NCBI RefSeq assembly: GCF_012979275.1
Contig: NZ_JABASZ010000014.1
Span: 1 to 64,000 of the forward strand
DNA from: Pseudopontixanthobacter vadosimaris
GTDB lineage: Bacteria > Pseudomonadota > Alphaproteobacteria > Sphingomonadales > Sphingomonadaceae
Length of the DNA stretch: 64,000 nucleotides
Direction of reading: 5' to 3'
This document shows positions 43,912 through 53,571 of this stretch, piece after piece. Each line of letters starts with the position of its first letter. Positions within the stretch are counted from its first letter, which is position 1. The notes beneath the pieces were generated by a model. The model worked only from the letters and a program-made list of their open reading frames with translations, made no database searches and was not told the DNA's origin. Position numbers and translations under genes: made by a program.

Positions 43912-44727
43912 TCAATTCGCCAGATCGCGCCTGTTTGCAAGGCTCGGCAGCTTGCGGCGGATCTCTTCCACCAGCGTCAGGTCGATCTCTGCGTAACCGA
44001 TCCCCGCATCGGTGCCGCCCATGTCCAGAAGCACGCGCCCCCAAGGGTCGATCACCAGCGAATGGCCATAGGTGTGCCGCCCGTCCTCATGTTCACCCAC
44101 CTGCGCCGCCGAAATTACAAACGCGCTGTTTTCAATGGCGCGGGCGCGTTGCAGGACATGCCAGTGATCGCGGCCCGTGGGCACGGTAAAAGCGGCCGGT
44201 ATCGCGATCGCGTCACAGCCTGCGCGGCCAAGGGCATCGTAAAGTGCCGGGAAGCGGATGTCATAGCAGATGCTCAGGCCCAGCAATCCGATCGGAGTCC
44301 GGAGGGTGACGACCCTGTCGCCCGGTGCATAGGCCGCCGATTCACGCCAATCATCCCCCTGGCCAAGGGCGACGTCGAACATGTGTATCTTGTCATAGGT
44401 GCAGACGATCTCGCCTTCAGGGTCGATGACGAATGTGCGGTTGGCGCGCCTGCCTTCTGCGCTGGCGACCGCAAGCGACCCCAGCGCCACCCATATGCCC
44501 GCCTGGCGCGCCGCCCGGCGCGTCGCGTGCAGCACGGGATCCTCCTGCGGAAGGAAAATTGACCGTGCCGCACGCTGCCTGTCCTGATCGAGCAGCCCCG
44601 ACATCTCGGGAGTGAACAGCATCTTCGCGCCGCCTGCAGCCGCCGATACGATGCCGGATACGATCATATCGGCGTTGGACTGCGGCTCGATGCCGCTGGT
44701 CATCTGCAGAAGCGCGATGCGGGGCAT
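43912..44727 (-). CDS. Carbon-nitrogen hydrolase (nitrilase family, Nit-like)
   Basis: A 271-residue amidase-type hydrolase. The catalytic triad is visible as Glu in F-T-P-E-M-S near residue 41, Lys in T-Y-D-K-I-H-M-F near 113 and Cys in S-I-C-Y-D-I-R-F near 153. The substrate is not known; Nit-type members repair deaminated glutathione or hydrolyse omega-amides, and adjacency to a glutaredoxin gene supports a redox or glutathione link. It starts 8 bases after grxC. Confidence 0.9.
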   Translation of the reverse strand: MPRIALLQMTSGIEPQSNADMIVSGIVSAAAGGAKMLFTPEMSGLLDQDRQRAARSIFLPQEDPVLHATRRAARQAGIWVALGSLAVASAEGRRANRTFVIDPEGEIVCTYDKIHMFDVALGQGDDWRESAAYAPGDRVVTLRTPIGLLGLSICYDIRFPALYDALGRAGCDAIAIPAAFTVPTGRDHWHVLQRARAIENSAFVISAAQVGEHEDGRHTYGHSLVIDPWGRVLLDMGGTDAGIGYAEIDLTLVEEIRRKLPSLANRRDLAN

Positions 44728-44735
44728 TCGCTTCG

Positions 44736-44999
44736 TCAGCCCTGCAGCAGCGTGTCGAGCTTGCCGTTCCGTTCAAGCGCCATGAGATCGTCGGAGCCAC
44801 CGACATGATTATCGCCGATGAAGATCTGCGGCACGGTACGGGCATTCGGCGCGCGGCTCGTCATCTCGTCCCGCTTCGGCCCGCCCATCGTAATGTCGAA
44901 TTCATCATATTCCACGCCCTTGTCGTCCAGCAGGCGCTTGGCCCGCGCGCAATAGCCGCAGCCCATCTTCGTGTAGATGTCGATCTTCTTCGCCGTCAT
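44736..44999 (-). CDS. grxC: Glutaredoxin 3
   Basis: An 87-residue dithiol glutaredoxin with the redox motif C-G-Y-C at residues 14-17 and the glutathione-binding T-V-P-Q-I-F-I and G-G-S-D-D patches. It transfers electrons from glutathione to protein disulfides and can supply ribonucleotide reductase. It heads the grxC-nitrilase-DUF1178 series on the minus strand, preceded by a 441-base region without a gene. Confidence 0.96.
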   Translation of the reverse strand: MTAKKIDIYTKMGCGYCARAKRLLDDKGVEYDEFDITMGGPKRDEMTSRAPNARTVPQIFIGDNHVGGSDDLMALERNGKLDTLLQG

Positions 45000-45440
45000 T
45001 GGTACCTCTCATGCGCCGCACCGGCGCGATTGCATTACCTCATCAATAGCCGAGCGGGTGAATCGTTTCGGCGTCATGGAAAAGCTGAACTGACGCAAGC
45101 GCGACGAAACCATGGGAAATCCGGAAAAATGCAGCGAAAATCAACGACGCTTAAACAATTCGGGGGCAGACCAGGTCCACCCCCGCGACGCGAGGCGCCG
45201 CTTGTCCGAATATGATCGTCCGGGTCGCAGGAGACGATCACATCCGAAACTGTCGCATCCGCCGACATTGACCGGTCGATCGATCTTTTCTGATCGTCAC
45301 CGTTCAACATCGTTCCATCAGATGCGATATCGCGAATCTATCAAAAGATAAAGATAGCTGATGCAATATTTCAAAGCAGGCCCCTTATGCGGGTGCGGTG
45401 TTGCTCAGCCATTTGCGGCAGCCCTGATGGAACCGGCCGC
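45000..45440. other. Long intergenic region between grxC and pyrG
   Basis: This stretch carries no supportable gene; frames at 45074-45310 and 45112-45351 lie on opposite strands with no recognisable composition. It contains an 8-bp inverted repeat TGATCGTC/GACGATCA (45213-45220 and 45233-45240) and an AT-rich segment around 45330-45375, plausible for the grxC promoter. Confidence 0.5.
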
Positions 45441-47072
45441 TCAGACCAGGCGTGACTGATGGACCGCTGCGGCAACGAAACCTGCAAATAACGGGTGCGG
45501 TTCGAATGGTTTGCTCTTGTATTCCGGGTGAAACTGCACGCCGACAAACCAGGGATGATCCGGTCTCTCGACGATTTCCGGAAGAAGACCGTCGGGCGAC
45601 ATCCCCGAAAACACCAAGCCGGCTCTCGCCATGGCATCGCCATATTTCGCATTCACCTCGTAACGATGACGGTGCCGTTCCGAAATGACTGCCGATCCGC
45701 CGTAAATCTCCGAAATCCTGCTGCCCTCGACCAGAGTGGCGTCATAGGATCCGAGCCGCATCGTGCCGCCGAGATCGCCTCCTTCTTCACGTTTTTGCAG
45801 GCCTTCGGCGCTCATCCATTCGGTAATGATGCCGACGACCGGTTCACCGCCACCGCCGAATTCCGACGATGAAGCGGAACCATGACCCGCGCTGCGCGCA
45901 GCCTCCACACAGGCCATCTGCATGCCAAGGCAGATACCGAAGAATGGCACCCCCCGTTCCCTGGCGAAGCGAACCGAAGCGATCTTGCCTTCCGAGCCGC
46001 GCTCGCCAAAACCGCCCGGCACCAGAATACCGTGCAGGGGTTCGAGTCGTGCGACCAGTTCATCGTCGCTCTTCTCGAACAATTCGGCGTCCAGCCAGCG
46101 GATGCGAACCTTCACCCGGTTCGCCATGCCGCCGTGGATCAGCGCCTCGTTCAGCGATTTATAGGCATCCTGCAAACCGATATATTTGCCCACGACGCCG
46201 ATGGTCACCTCGCCTTCGGGATTGTCGTGGCGATCCTCGATATCCTCCCAGCGGGACAGATCGGGCGCGGGCGCACTCATGTCAAAGTGGCGCAGGATCT
46301 CGGCGTCGAGACCTTCGCGATGATATTGCAGCGGAACGGAATAGATGCTCTTCGCGTCGAGCGCCGGGATCACCGCCTCTTTCCGGACATTGCAGAACAG
46401 CGCGATCTTGGCACGTTCGGTTTCCGGCAGCGGCTGTTCGCAGCGGCACAGCAGCATGTCGGGCTGCACGCCAAGGCTGGTCAGTTCGCGCACCGAATGC
46501 TGCGTCGGCTTGGTCTTCAATTCGCCGGCAGCGGAAATGAACGGCACCAGCGTAACGTGGATCAACGCGGTCCGGTCGCGCCCGAGATCGTTGCGGATCT
46601 GGCGAATGGCCTCGATGAACGGCAGACCTTCGATATCGCCGACCGTCCCGCCGATCTCACAAAGGATGAAATCGTGATCCTCATCATCGTCGATCGCGAA
46701 ATTCTTGATCTCGTCGGTGACATGCGGAATCACCTGCACGGTCGCACCAAGGTAGTCGCCCCGGCGTTCCTTGGCGATGATGTCCTGATAGATGCGGCCG
46801 GACGTGATATTGTCGCTCTGCCGTGCCGAGACGCCGGTGAAACGTTCGTAATGGCCGAGATCGAGATCGGTTTCGGCCCCGTCGTCGGTCACATAGACTT
46901 CGCCATGCTGATAGGGGCTCATCGTACCCGGATCGACGTTCAGATACGGGTCGAACTTGCGAATCCGCACCTTGAAACCACGTGCCTGCAGCAGCGCCGC
47001 GAGGCTCGCTGCCATAAGACCTTTGCCGAGCGAGGAAACCACGCCGCCGGTGATGAAAATATACCGCGCCAT
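45441..47072 (-). CDS. pyrG: CTP synthase
   Basis: A 543-residue enzyme making CTP from UTP, ATP and glutamine. The N-terminal synthetase domain begins with [15 protein letters not shown]; the C-terminal glutaminase has the nucleophile in [10 protein letters not shown] and the His-Glu pair in Q-F-H-P-E-Y-K-S. The full length is typical. It follows secG in the same direction, the tpiA-secG-pyrG order common in alphaproteobacteria. Confidence 0.98.
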   Translation of the reverse strand: MARYIFITGGVVSSLGKGLMAASLAALLQARGFKVRIRKFDPYLNVDPGTMSPYQHGEVYVTDDGAETDLDLGHYERFTGVSARQSDNITSGRIYQDIIAKERRGDYLGATVQVIPHVTDEIKNFAIDDDEDHDFILCEIGGTVGDIEGLPFIEAIRQIRNDLGRDRTALIHVTLVPFISAAGELKTKPTQHSVRELTSLGVQPDMLLCRCEQPLPETERAKIALFCNVRKEAVIPALDAKSIYSVPLQYHREGLDAEILRHFDMSAPAPDLSRWEDIEDRHDNPEGEVTIGVVGKYIGLQDAYKSLNEALIHGGMANRVKVRIRWLDAELFEKSDDELVARLEPLHGILVPGGFGERGSEGKIASVRFARERGVPFFGICLGMQMACVEAARSAGHGSASSSEFGGGGEPVVGIITEWMSAEGLQKREEGGDLGGTMRLGSYDATLVEGSRISEIYGGSAVISERHRHRYEVNAKYGDAMARAGLVFSGMSPDGLLPEIVERPDHPWFVGVQFHPEYKSKPFEPHPLFAGFVAAAVHQSRLV

Positions 47073-47217
47073 GGGAGTTGGGCCTTAAGCGTCTGATTGG
47101 AGTCGGGGCAAGCACAGTCTTGCCGATTTCACCGGCCGGAATGGGCGGCGCAAATGTGGACACGGCAAATGCAGGCAGATCAGCGCCTGCAAACCATCTT
47201 GCGATCTGAAACGCCTG

Positions 47218-47604
47218 TCAGCGGGTTGCACCAGAAAGCGGATCGTCATTCGAATCCGGAACCGGGCTGACCGGCGGATCACCGTCGAGACCGTCACCCG
47301 CCAAAGGTGCGAGCGGATCGTTCTGCGCCGGTGTCACGCTTCGGTCGATCGTCGATTCGATGGTGCCGGTGCTGCTGGTTTCCACCGCCACCGCTGCCAG
47401 CACGATGGAGAGCACGACGAACAGGATCGCCAGGATCTTCGTCGTCTTGGTCAGGAAATCCGCCGCACCGCGCGCGCTCATCATACCGCTGGGGCTGCCG
47501 CCGATCCCCAGGCCACCGCCTTCGGATCGCTGCATCAGGATCACGCCGACAAGCGCTGCTGCTACGATGGCCTGCACCACGGTGAGGAAAAGGAAGATCG
47601 ACAT
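47218..47604 (-). CDS. secG: Protein-export membrane protein SecG
   Basis: A 128-residue small translocon subunit. Two membrane helices cover about residues 3-22 and 57-76; between them is the SecG-type M-Q-R-S-E-G-G-G-L-G segment. The long C-terminal tail (P-L-A-P-L-A-G-D-G-L-D-G) is rich in D/P/G and typical of alphaproteobacterial SecG. It is placed between tpiA and pyrG and assists SecYE in export. Confidence 0.92.
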   Translation of the reverse strand: MSIFLFLTVVQAIVAAALVGVILMQRSEGGGLGIGGSPSGMMSARGAADFLTKTTKILAILFVVLSIVLAAVAVETSSTGTIESTIDRSVTPAQNDPLAPLAGDGLDGDPPVSPVPDSNDDPLSGATR

Positions 47605-47700
47605 GGTTCGGGTAATCTCTCGCTTGGCTTCGGGCCGCGTCTAGTCCGCCGGCATGAAGAGGGCAAGGCCGCCCTCCCCGTTGGCGGAATCAAGGGGTAC

Positions 47701-48465
47701 TTACTGTTCCTGCACTTCATTGGCGGCGATGACGATGCCGAGGAAGGTTTCCGCCGTCAGACTGGCACCGCCGACCAATGCGCCGCCAACCTCGTCCACC
47801 GCCAGCAGTTCGCGCGCATTCTCGGGCTTTACCGAACCGCCATAAAGGATACGCACTGCCGCGCCATCTTCCGGTCCGAAGCGGTCGATCATCAGCCGGC
47901 GAATGGCACCATGCATCTCGGCGATATCCGCCGTCGACGGGGTGTGTCCGGTGCCGATGGCCCATACCGGTTCATAGGCGATATTCAGCCGCTCTCCGGC
48001 TTCCTCGACATTTTCGGGCAGGGACGCGGAAAGCTGGGCAAGCACGTGATCGACGGCGTTTCCGGCATTCCGCACGTCTTCGGTTTCGCCGCAGCAGAGA
48101 ATGATCTTGAGCTGGGTTGCGACCGCTGCTTCCGCCTTCCGCCTGATCAGCGCGTCGCTCTCGCCATGGTCCTTGCGCCTTTCGCTATGGCCTAGGATCA
48201 CGAATTTGGCACCTGCATCCGCAACCATCGCTGCAGAGATGTCGCCGGTATTCGCGCCCTCTTCTTCAGCATGACAATCCTGCGCACCGACGCCGATCTG
48301 CGTCGCTTCGCGGTGTACCGCGTGGATCAGGGTGTAAGGCGGCGCGATCGCGACCTCCACCTTCATCAGGCGCTGCGAGGCCCGGTCAATCGCGCGCGCT
48401 TCGGAAAGCATGGCGCGCGTCCCGTTCATCTTCCAATTGCCAACGATATAGGGCCGTGCGGCCAT
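47701..48465 (-). CDS. tpiA: Triosephosphate isomerase
   Basis: A 254-residue glycolytic enzyme. The catalytic residues are all visible: Lys in G-N-W-K-M-N-G, His in I-L-G-H-S-E-R-R and Glu in A-Y-E-P-V-W-A-I-G-T-G. The start at 48465 is the family start; the frame runs 20 codons further without family resemblance. It is divergent from ppiD across 227 bases. Confidence 0.97.
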   Translation of the reverse strand: MAARPYIVGNWKMNGTRAMLSEARAIDRASQRLMKVEVAIAPPYTLIHAVHREATQIGVGAQDCHAEEEGANTGDISAAMVADAGAKFVILGHSERRKDHGESDALIRRKAEAAVATQLKIILCCGETEDVRNAGNAVDHVLAQLSASLPENVEEAGERLNIAYEPVWAIGTGHTPSTADIAEMHGAIRRLMIDRFGPEDGAAVRILYGGSVKPENARELLAVDEVGGALVGGASLTAETFLGIVIAANEVQEQ

Positions 48466-48692
48466 GTGTCTTGTTCCTGCTGTTAAAGATGTATCTTCTG
48501 CTGGCCCATATGGGCCGTCTGGCACGCTCCGCTAGCCCACCTTCGGGTTCGGGTCAAAAGACTTGTCCACCTGTTGCGGCAGCGACGCATGCGGGATAAA
48601 GCGCCACCTGCCAACAATTGGAGCCAGCCTCGTCAGGGTCGCTCCGCCGCCGTTTACCATCTGCAAAAAACCGATACGGGTCACTCTCTTCT

Positions 48693-50630
48693 ATGCTTAC
48701 GACATTCCGCAGGTTCTTCCAGTCGAAGATCGGCATCGTGGTGACCATGGCCTTCCTGGCCCTGATCGCCGTCGCCTTTGCCAGCATGGACGTATCGTCG
48801 AGCGCCACGTTCGGCGGGGTTTCGGGCGGCAACCGGGTCGCCGTCGTCGGCGATGAAAAGATCGGGACGGCCGATCTGGTGCGCGATGCCAACAATGCGG
48901 TGGACAGCCTGCGGCAGGATGATCCCACATTGTCCATGCAGGCATTCGCCGAACAGGGCGGCCTAGACCGGATCCTGTCGCAGATGATCGACCGTGCGGC
49001 CATCGCCGGCTATGGCCGCAACTACGGACTGCGGGCGGGCGAAAACCTCGTGAACAGCGAAATTCTGGGCATCGCCGCGTTTCGCGGACCGGATGGCAAT
49101 TTCAGCGAAGATGCGTTCCGCGGCTTTCTGGCGCAGCGCGGTTTGAGCGAAGCCACGGTCCGGAGGGATCTTGCATCCGACATCTTGGCCCAGCAGGTCC
49201 TGATCCCTGCCACATTTGGGGCGCGGCTGCCGAACAAGATGGTAGCCCGCTATGCCGCGCTGCAGCGGGAGAGCCGCGAGGGGACCATCGGCTTTATCCC
49301 CAGCACCGCCTTCGCGCCGGATGGTACACCCACCGCGGCGCAATTGCAGTCCTATTACATCGCCAATCGCGGCAATTACATCCGCCCCGAACGGCGCGTG
49401 ATCCGCTATGCTACGCTGGACGCGGCGAGCCTTGGCGGCCGGGCCGAACCCACCGATGCCGAGATCGCCGCCCGCTATCGTGAGAACCAGGCGCAATATA
49501 CCGCCAGCGAGACGCGCGGTTTCAGCCAGTTGATCGTGCCGACGCAGCAGGCCGCACAGGCCATCCGCCAGCGGGTGCAGGCCGGCGGGTCGCTGGAGCA
49601 GGCAGCACAGGAGGCGGGCCTGAGCGTCGCCGAAATCGAGCCGCGCAGCCGCCAGCAACTGGCATCGTCGACGAGCGCCGCTGTAGCCGAGGCGCTTTTT
49701 GCCGCCCCTCGTGGTTCCGTCGCGGTTCCGCAGCGCGGCTCGCTTGGCTGGTATGTCATGCGCGTGGACAGCGTCAACCGCACTCCGGCGCGCAGCCTGG
49801 CCCAGGTGCGCGGCGAGATTGCCGAGGAACTGCGCCTTGCGAAGCGCCGGAACGCTCTGGCGGATCTGGCGGTGGATGCCCAGGACAGCCTCGACGATGG
49901 CGAGGCGCTGGCCGATGTCGCGCGTGAGCTCGGCCTGCAGATCCGGACCACCCGCGCGCTGACCGCAGCCGGACAGGTATATGGACAGCAGGGTGAAACC
50001 GCTCCGGAAATTCTCGGTCCTGTCCTGCCCACCGCTTTCCAGATGGAGGAGGGCGAGCCGCAGGTGGCCGAAGTCGTTCCGGGCGAAGCTTTCGTGTTGT
50101 TCGATGTGGCAAGGATCACCGGTTCCGCCGCGGCACCGCTCGGCGAAATTCGCGAGCAGGTCGTCGCGGAGTGGCGGTTGGCGCGGGGCCTTGCTGCGGC
50201 GCGCAAGGCTGCGGACCGTATCCTGGCACGCGTGCGCGCCGGCGAGACGCTTGCCGCCGCGATGCGGGCCGAGGATGTCAGCCTGCCCGCACCTGAAACG
50301 GTCGATCTTTCGCGGCAGGAACTCGCGGCCCGCCAGCAGCAGGTCCCGGCGCCCCTGGCCCTGATGTTCAGCATGGCGGAAGGCACGACCAAGAAACTGG
50401 AAGGCCCCGGCAATGTCGGCTGGTTCGTAGTCGATCTTGCCGACATCGTTCCTGGTGAAATCGACGCCAATGATCCCTTCATTGCCAGCGCGCGTCAGCA
50501 GCTTGGCCAGCGCGCTGGTGAGGAATACGCCCGGCAGCTGGTCGCATCGATGCGCGCCGAACTCGGCGTCGGACGCAATGCCGAAGCGATCGAGGCCGTC
50601 CGCCGGCAACTGGTCGGCACTACGAATTGA
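48693..50630 (+). CDS. ppiD: Membrane-anchored peptidyl-prolyl isomerase, PpiD/SurA type
   Basis: A 645-residue periplasmic chaperone. One N-terminal anchor helix (about residues 13-30) follows a basic M-L-T-T-F-R-R-F-F; the SurA/PpiD-N region reaches about residue 180, and the PpiC rotamase-like region with S-Q-L-I-V and G-S-L-E-Q-A-A lies around 270-370. Such proteins help fold outer-membrane or exported proteins near the Sec exit. The start at 48693 begins the anchor. The trpE gene starts only 3 bases after its stop, so the trp genes may share its transcript. Confidence 0.9.
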   Translation: MLTTFRRFFQSKIGIVVTMAFLALIAVAFASMDVSSSATFGGVSGGNRVAVVGDEKIGTADLVRDANNAVDSLRQDDPTLSMQAFAEQGGLDRILSQMIDRAAIAGYGRNYGLRAGENLVNSEILGIAAFRGPDGNFSEDAFRGFLAQRGLSEATVRRDLASDILAQQVLIPATFGARLPNKMVARYAALQRESREGTIGFIPSTAFAPDGTPTAAQLQSYYIANRGNYIRPERRVIRYATLDAASLGGRAEPTDAEIAARYRENQAQYTASETRGFSQLIVPTQQAAQAIRQRVQAGGSLEQAAQEAGLSVAEIEPRSRQQLASSTSAAVAEALFAAPRGSVAVPQRGSLGWYVMRVDSVNRTPARSLAQVRGEIAEELRLAKRRNALADLAVDAQDSLDDGEALADVARELGLQIRTTRALTAAGQVYGQQGETAPEILGPVLPTAFQMEEGEPQVAEVVPGEAFVLFDVARITGSAAAPLGEIREQVVAEWRLARGLAAARKAADRILARVRAGETLAAAMRAEDVSLPAPETVDLSRQELAARQQQVPAPLALMFSMAEGTTKKLEGPGNVGWFVVDLADIVPGEIDANDPFIASARQQLGQRAGEEYARQLVASMRAELGVGRNAEAIEAVRRQLVGTTN

Positions 50631-50633
50631 TCG

Positions 50634-52142
50634 ATGGAGAGCGAACCGGAGATCGAGGGCGCAACCGCCGCACATGACGCACTTGCCCGCGGCTCGCCCG
50701 CGCTGGTCTGGCGCCGGGTCATATGTGACACGCAGACCCCTGTGGGCGCTGCATGCAAGCTGATCGAGGAAGGGCGCGGCGATTTCCTGCTGGAATCGGT
50801 TGAAGGCGGGGAAGTTCGCGGTCGCTACAGCCTGCTCGGCCTCGATCCCGATCTGGTGTTTCGCGCAGGTGGCGAGCAGGCGGAGATAAACCGCGCCTGG
50901 CGCAGCGATCGTGACGCATTCCAGGCGGCCGAAAGCGATTCGCTGACCAGCCTGCGTGCGCTTGCCGCCGCATGCCGCATCGACGTGCCGAAGGGACTGC
51001 CGCCCGCCCTCGCCTGCCTCGTCGGCTATTTCGGTTATGAGACCATCGGGTTGGTCGAGAAGCTGGAGCGCGCACCGGCCGGGCCGCTGGACCTGCCCGA
51101 CATGCTGTTCGTCAGGCCCACGCTCATCCTGATATTCGACGGCCTTTCCGATGAATTGTTCTGCATCGCGCCGCTCTGGCCCGGTGCTGCGCCGACCGAT
51201 GCGCGTTTGCACGATGCCGCCGCGCGCATCGATGCAGCGCTGGAGAAACTCGCCCAGGCCATGCCGCCCGGTACCGTGCGGGCGGATGTGCCTGATATGG
51301 CGGCGCAGCGCACGATGGCCGAAGCGGATTACGCCGCCATGGTCGCAAGGGCGAAGGACTATATCGAGGCGGGCGACATTTTTCAGGTGGTTCTGGCGCA
51401 GCGTTTCACCTGCCCCTTCCCTCTGCCGCCGATCGATCTGTATCGGGCACTGCGCCGGATCAATCCCTCGCCATTCCTGTATTTCCTCGACCTGCCCGGC
51501 TTCGCGGTCGTGGGGTCGAGCCCGGAAATCCTCGTCAGGGTCCGCGATGGGGAGGTGACGATCAGGCCGATTGCCGGCACCCGTCCGCGCGGGGCGGACG
51601 ATGCGCTCGATCAGGCGGCGGAACGGGATTTGCTCGCCGATGCCAAGGAACGGGCGGAACATCTGATGCTGCTGGATCTGGGGCGCAACGATGTGGGCCG
51701 GGTCACGGAACGGGGCAGCGTGCGTGTGACCAGCAGTTTCGGCGTAGAACGTTACAGCCACGTCATGCACATCGTCAGCAATGTCGTCGGACGGCTTGCC
51801 GAAGACCACGATGCCATAGATGCCCTGTTTGCCGGATTCCCTGCCGGCACCGTCAGCGGTGCGCCAAAGGTGCGCGCGTGCCAGATCATCGCGGAACTCG
51901 AACCCGAAGCGCGCGGTGCCTATGCCGGCGGTGTCGGCTATTTCGCGCCGGACGGGTCGGTGGACAGCTGCATCGTTCTGCGTACCGCCGTGGTGAAGGA
52001 CGGGACCATGCATGTGCAGGCCGGCGCCGGTATCGTGGCCGACAGCGACGCCGCTTACGAACAGCGCGAATGCGAGGCAAAGGCCGGGGCATTATTCGCC
52101 GCCGCGCGCGAAGCGGCCCGCCTGGCCGGAAGCAGGCGATGA
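50634..52142 (+). CDS. trpE: Anthranilate synthase component I
   Basis: A 502-residue chorismate-utilising enzyme making anthranilate with TrpG. It shows the C-terminal catalytic blocks A-G-D-I-F-Q-V-V-L-A, P-I-A-G-T-R-P-R-G, L-L-D-L-G-R-N-D-V-G-R-V and G-T-V-S-G-A-P-K-V-R-A. The feedback region L-L-E-S is in the N-terminal half. The ATG at 50634 is 3 bases after ppiD. Its stop overlaps the phosphodiester glycosidase gene by 4 bases, which separates it from trpG. Confidence 0.96.
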   Translation: MESEPEIEGATAAHDALARGSPALVWRRVICDTQTPVGAACKLIEEGRGDFLLESVEGGEVRGRYSLLGLDPDLVFRAGGEQAEINRAWRSDRDAFQAAESDSLTSLRALAAACRIDVPKGLPPALACLVGYFGYETIGLVEKLERAPAGPLDLPDMLFVRPTLILIFDGLSDELFCIAPLWPGAAPTDARLHDAAARIDAALEKLAQAMPPGTVRADVPDMAAQRTMAEADYAAMVARAKDYIEAGDIFQVVLAQRFTCPFPLPPIDLYRALRRINPSPFLYFLDLPGFAVVGSSPEILVRVRDGEVTIRPIAGTRPRGADDALDQAAERDLLADAKERAEHLMLLDLGRNDVGRVTERGSVRVTSSFGVERYSHVMHIVSNVVGRLAEDHDAIDALFAGFPAGTVSGAPKVRACQIIAELEPEARGAYAGGVGYFAPDGSVDSCIVLRTAVVKDGTMHVQAGAGIVADSDAAYEQRECEAKAGALFAAAREAARLAGSRR

Positions 52143-52990
52143 GATCGCCCTGCCTCATCCTCGCCTGCCTGTTCGCACTGACCGCTTGCGACGCTGCTCC
52201 CGAAGGGCAACCCGTGTTGCGGACCGAGATCGGCAGCGGCATAGCCGAGCAACCCGAACCCGCTGTGGCGGCGGCGGAGAATACGGGCGAGAGTTCGGCC
52301 TGCAGGGATGCGGTGTTCGAGGATATCGCGCTCATCCACTGCGTCGCCGATCCTGCCGAACATAGCGTCGAGATGGTGCTCGGCGCGAAGGGCGATGGCG
52401 GGATCAGGCCCTACCGCAGTTTCGCCGCGCTGGAAAAAGCACTCGGGGATACAGAGAGCGTAGCATTCGCCGTCAATGGCGGGATGTTCGATGAGGAAGG
52501 CCAGCCCATCGGCTATTACGTCGAGGATTCCGACCGGCTCGTCGAGCTTAACCGCGCGCAGGGGGGTGGGAATTTCCACCTCCTGCCAAACGGCGTCTTC
52601 TACGGCAGCAATGGCAAATGGAACGTCCGTACCGCAGATGATTTCTATAGCAACGTGGCCGATCGGCCGGAATTCGGCACCCAGTCCGGCCCCATGCTGG
52701 TGATCGGGGGCGAATTGCATCCCGAGATCACGCAGGACGGCCCCTCGCGCTATGTCCGCAATGCCGTGGGCGTGGATTCGGAAGGGCGCGCACATTTCGT
52801 CATGTCGCGCGCCCCGCTCAGTTTCGGCAAGCTCGCCCGCTATTATCGGGACGAGCTGAAAGTCCAGAACGCGCTGTATCTCGACGGCAGCGTTTCCGCG
52901 CTGTGGGATCCTGCTGCCGGGCGAATGGACGGGCTCGCACCGCTCGGCCCCTTGATCGTGGTGAGAAAACGGGCAAGAGCCGCGCCGTGA
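52139..52990 (+). CDS. Phosphodiester glycosidase (NAGPA-domain) lipoprotein inside the trp operon
   Basis: A 283-residue exported protein with a lipobox L-T-A-C, Cys17 as lipidation site, then a low-complexity E/A/P linker. The globular part matches the NAGPA/phosphodiester glycosidase domain: F-A-V-N-G-G-M-F-D near residue 113, N-F-H-L-L-P-N-G-V-F, G-P-M-L-V and a C-terminal A-L-Y-L-D-G-S-V-S-A. Family members hydrolyse sugar phosphodiesters, in bacteria probably on surface polymers. It overlaps trpE and trpG by 4 bases each (ATGA and GTGA), so it is translated as part of the trp series although it has no known link to tryptophan. Confidence 0.88.
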   Translation: MRSPCLILACLFALTACDAAPEGQPVLRTEIGSGIAEQPEPAVAAAENTGESSACRDAVFEDIALIHCVADPAEHSVEMVLGAKGDGGIRPYRSFAALEKALGDTESVAFAVNGGMFDEEGQPIGYYVEDSDRLVELNRAQGGGNFHLLPNGVFYGSNGKWNVRTADDFYSNVADRPEFGTQSGPMLVIGGELHPEITQDGPSRYVRNAVGVDSEGRAHFVMSRAPLSFGKLARYYRDELKVQNALYLDGSVSALWDPAAGRMDGLAPLGPLIVVRKRARAAP

Positions 52991-53571
52991 TACTCGTCAT
53001 CGACAATTACGACAGCTTTACCTTCAACCTGGTCCATTATCTGATGGAACTCGGCGCGGATGTGCGCGTGGAGCGTAATGACGCGATCACCGCATCCGAA
53101 GCCATCGCCAGCAGTGCAAGGGGCATCCTCATCTCCCCCGGTCCCTGCACTCCCGATGATGCAGGCATCAGCCTCGATCTGGTGGCAGCCTGCGCCGATG
53201 CCGAACGTCCGCTGCTGGGCGTCTGCCTGGGCCATCAGGCGATCGGCCAACATTTCGGCGGCAAGGTCGAGCGCGGCGGGCTGATGCATGGCAAGACATC
53301 CGCGGTCGAACATGACGGGAGCGGAATATTCGCCGGGATCCCCGCGCCGTTCACCGCCACCCGTTATCACAGCCTCGTCGTGCGCGATCTGCCGGAGAGC
53401 CTCAGGGTCAACGCCACGGCCGACGATGCGCTCGTCATGGGGCTGCGCCACGTGTCCCTGCCGATCCACGGCGTGCAGTTCCACCCGGAAAGCATAGCGA
53501 CCGAACACGGGCATGCCCTCCTCGCCAACTTTCTGCAAATGTGCGGTATCGAGCCGGAAGAATTGCCATGA
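52987..53571 (+). CDS. trpG: Anthranilate synthase component II (glutamine amidotransferase)
   Basis: A 194-residue class I glutamine amidotransferase giving ammonia to TrpE; such subunits can also serve para-aminobenzoate synthesis. The catalytic Cys is in G-V-C-L-G-H-Q and the His-Glu pair in Q-F-H-P-E-S-I; M-H-G-K-T-S is the usual family segment. The GTG start at 52987 overlaps the glycosidase stop. It overlaps trpD by 4 bases. Confidence 0.96.
   Translation: MILVIDNYDSFTFNLVHYLMELGADVRVERNDAITASEAIASSARGILISPGPCTPDDAGISLDLVAACADAERPLLGVCLGHQAIGQHFGGKVERGGLMHGKTSAVEHDGSGIFAGIPAPFTATRYHSLVVRDLPESLRVNATADDALVMGLRHVSLPIHGVQFHPESIATEHGHALLANFLQMCGIEPEELP

Noticed and set aside
45112-45351. 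79-residue frame between grxC and pyrG
   Set aside because: Opposite-strand frame of equal quality exists at the same place and neither shows protein features.
48963-52013. A 1016-residue frame on the - strand opposite ppiD and trpE
   Set aside because: Its composition is that of an antisense shadow (H/R/Q-rich, no domain) and both + strand genes are well supported.
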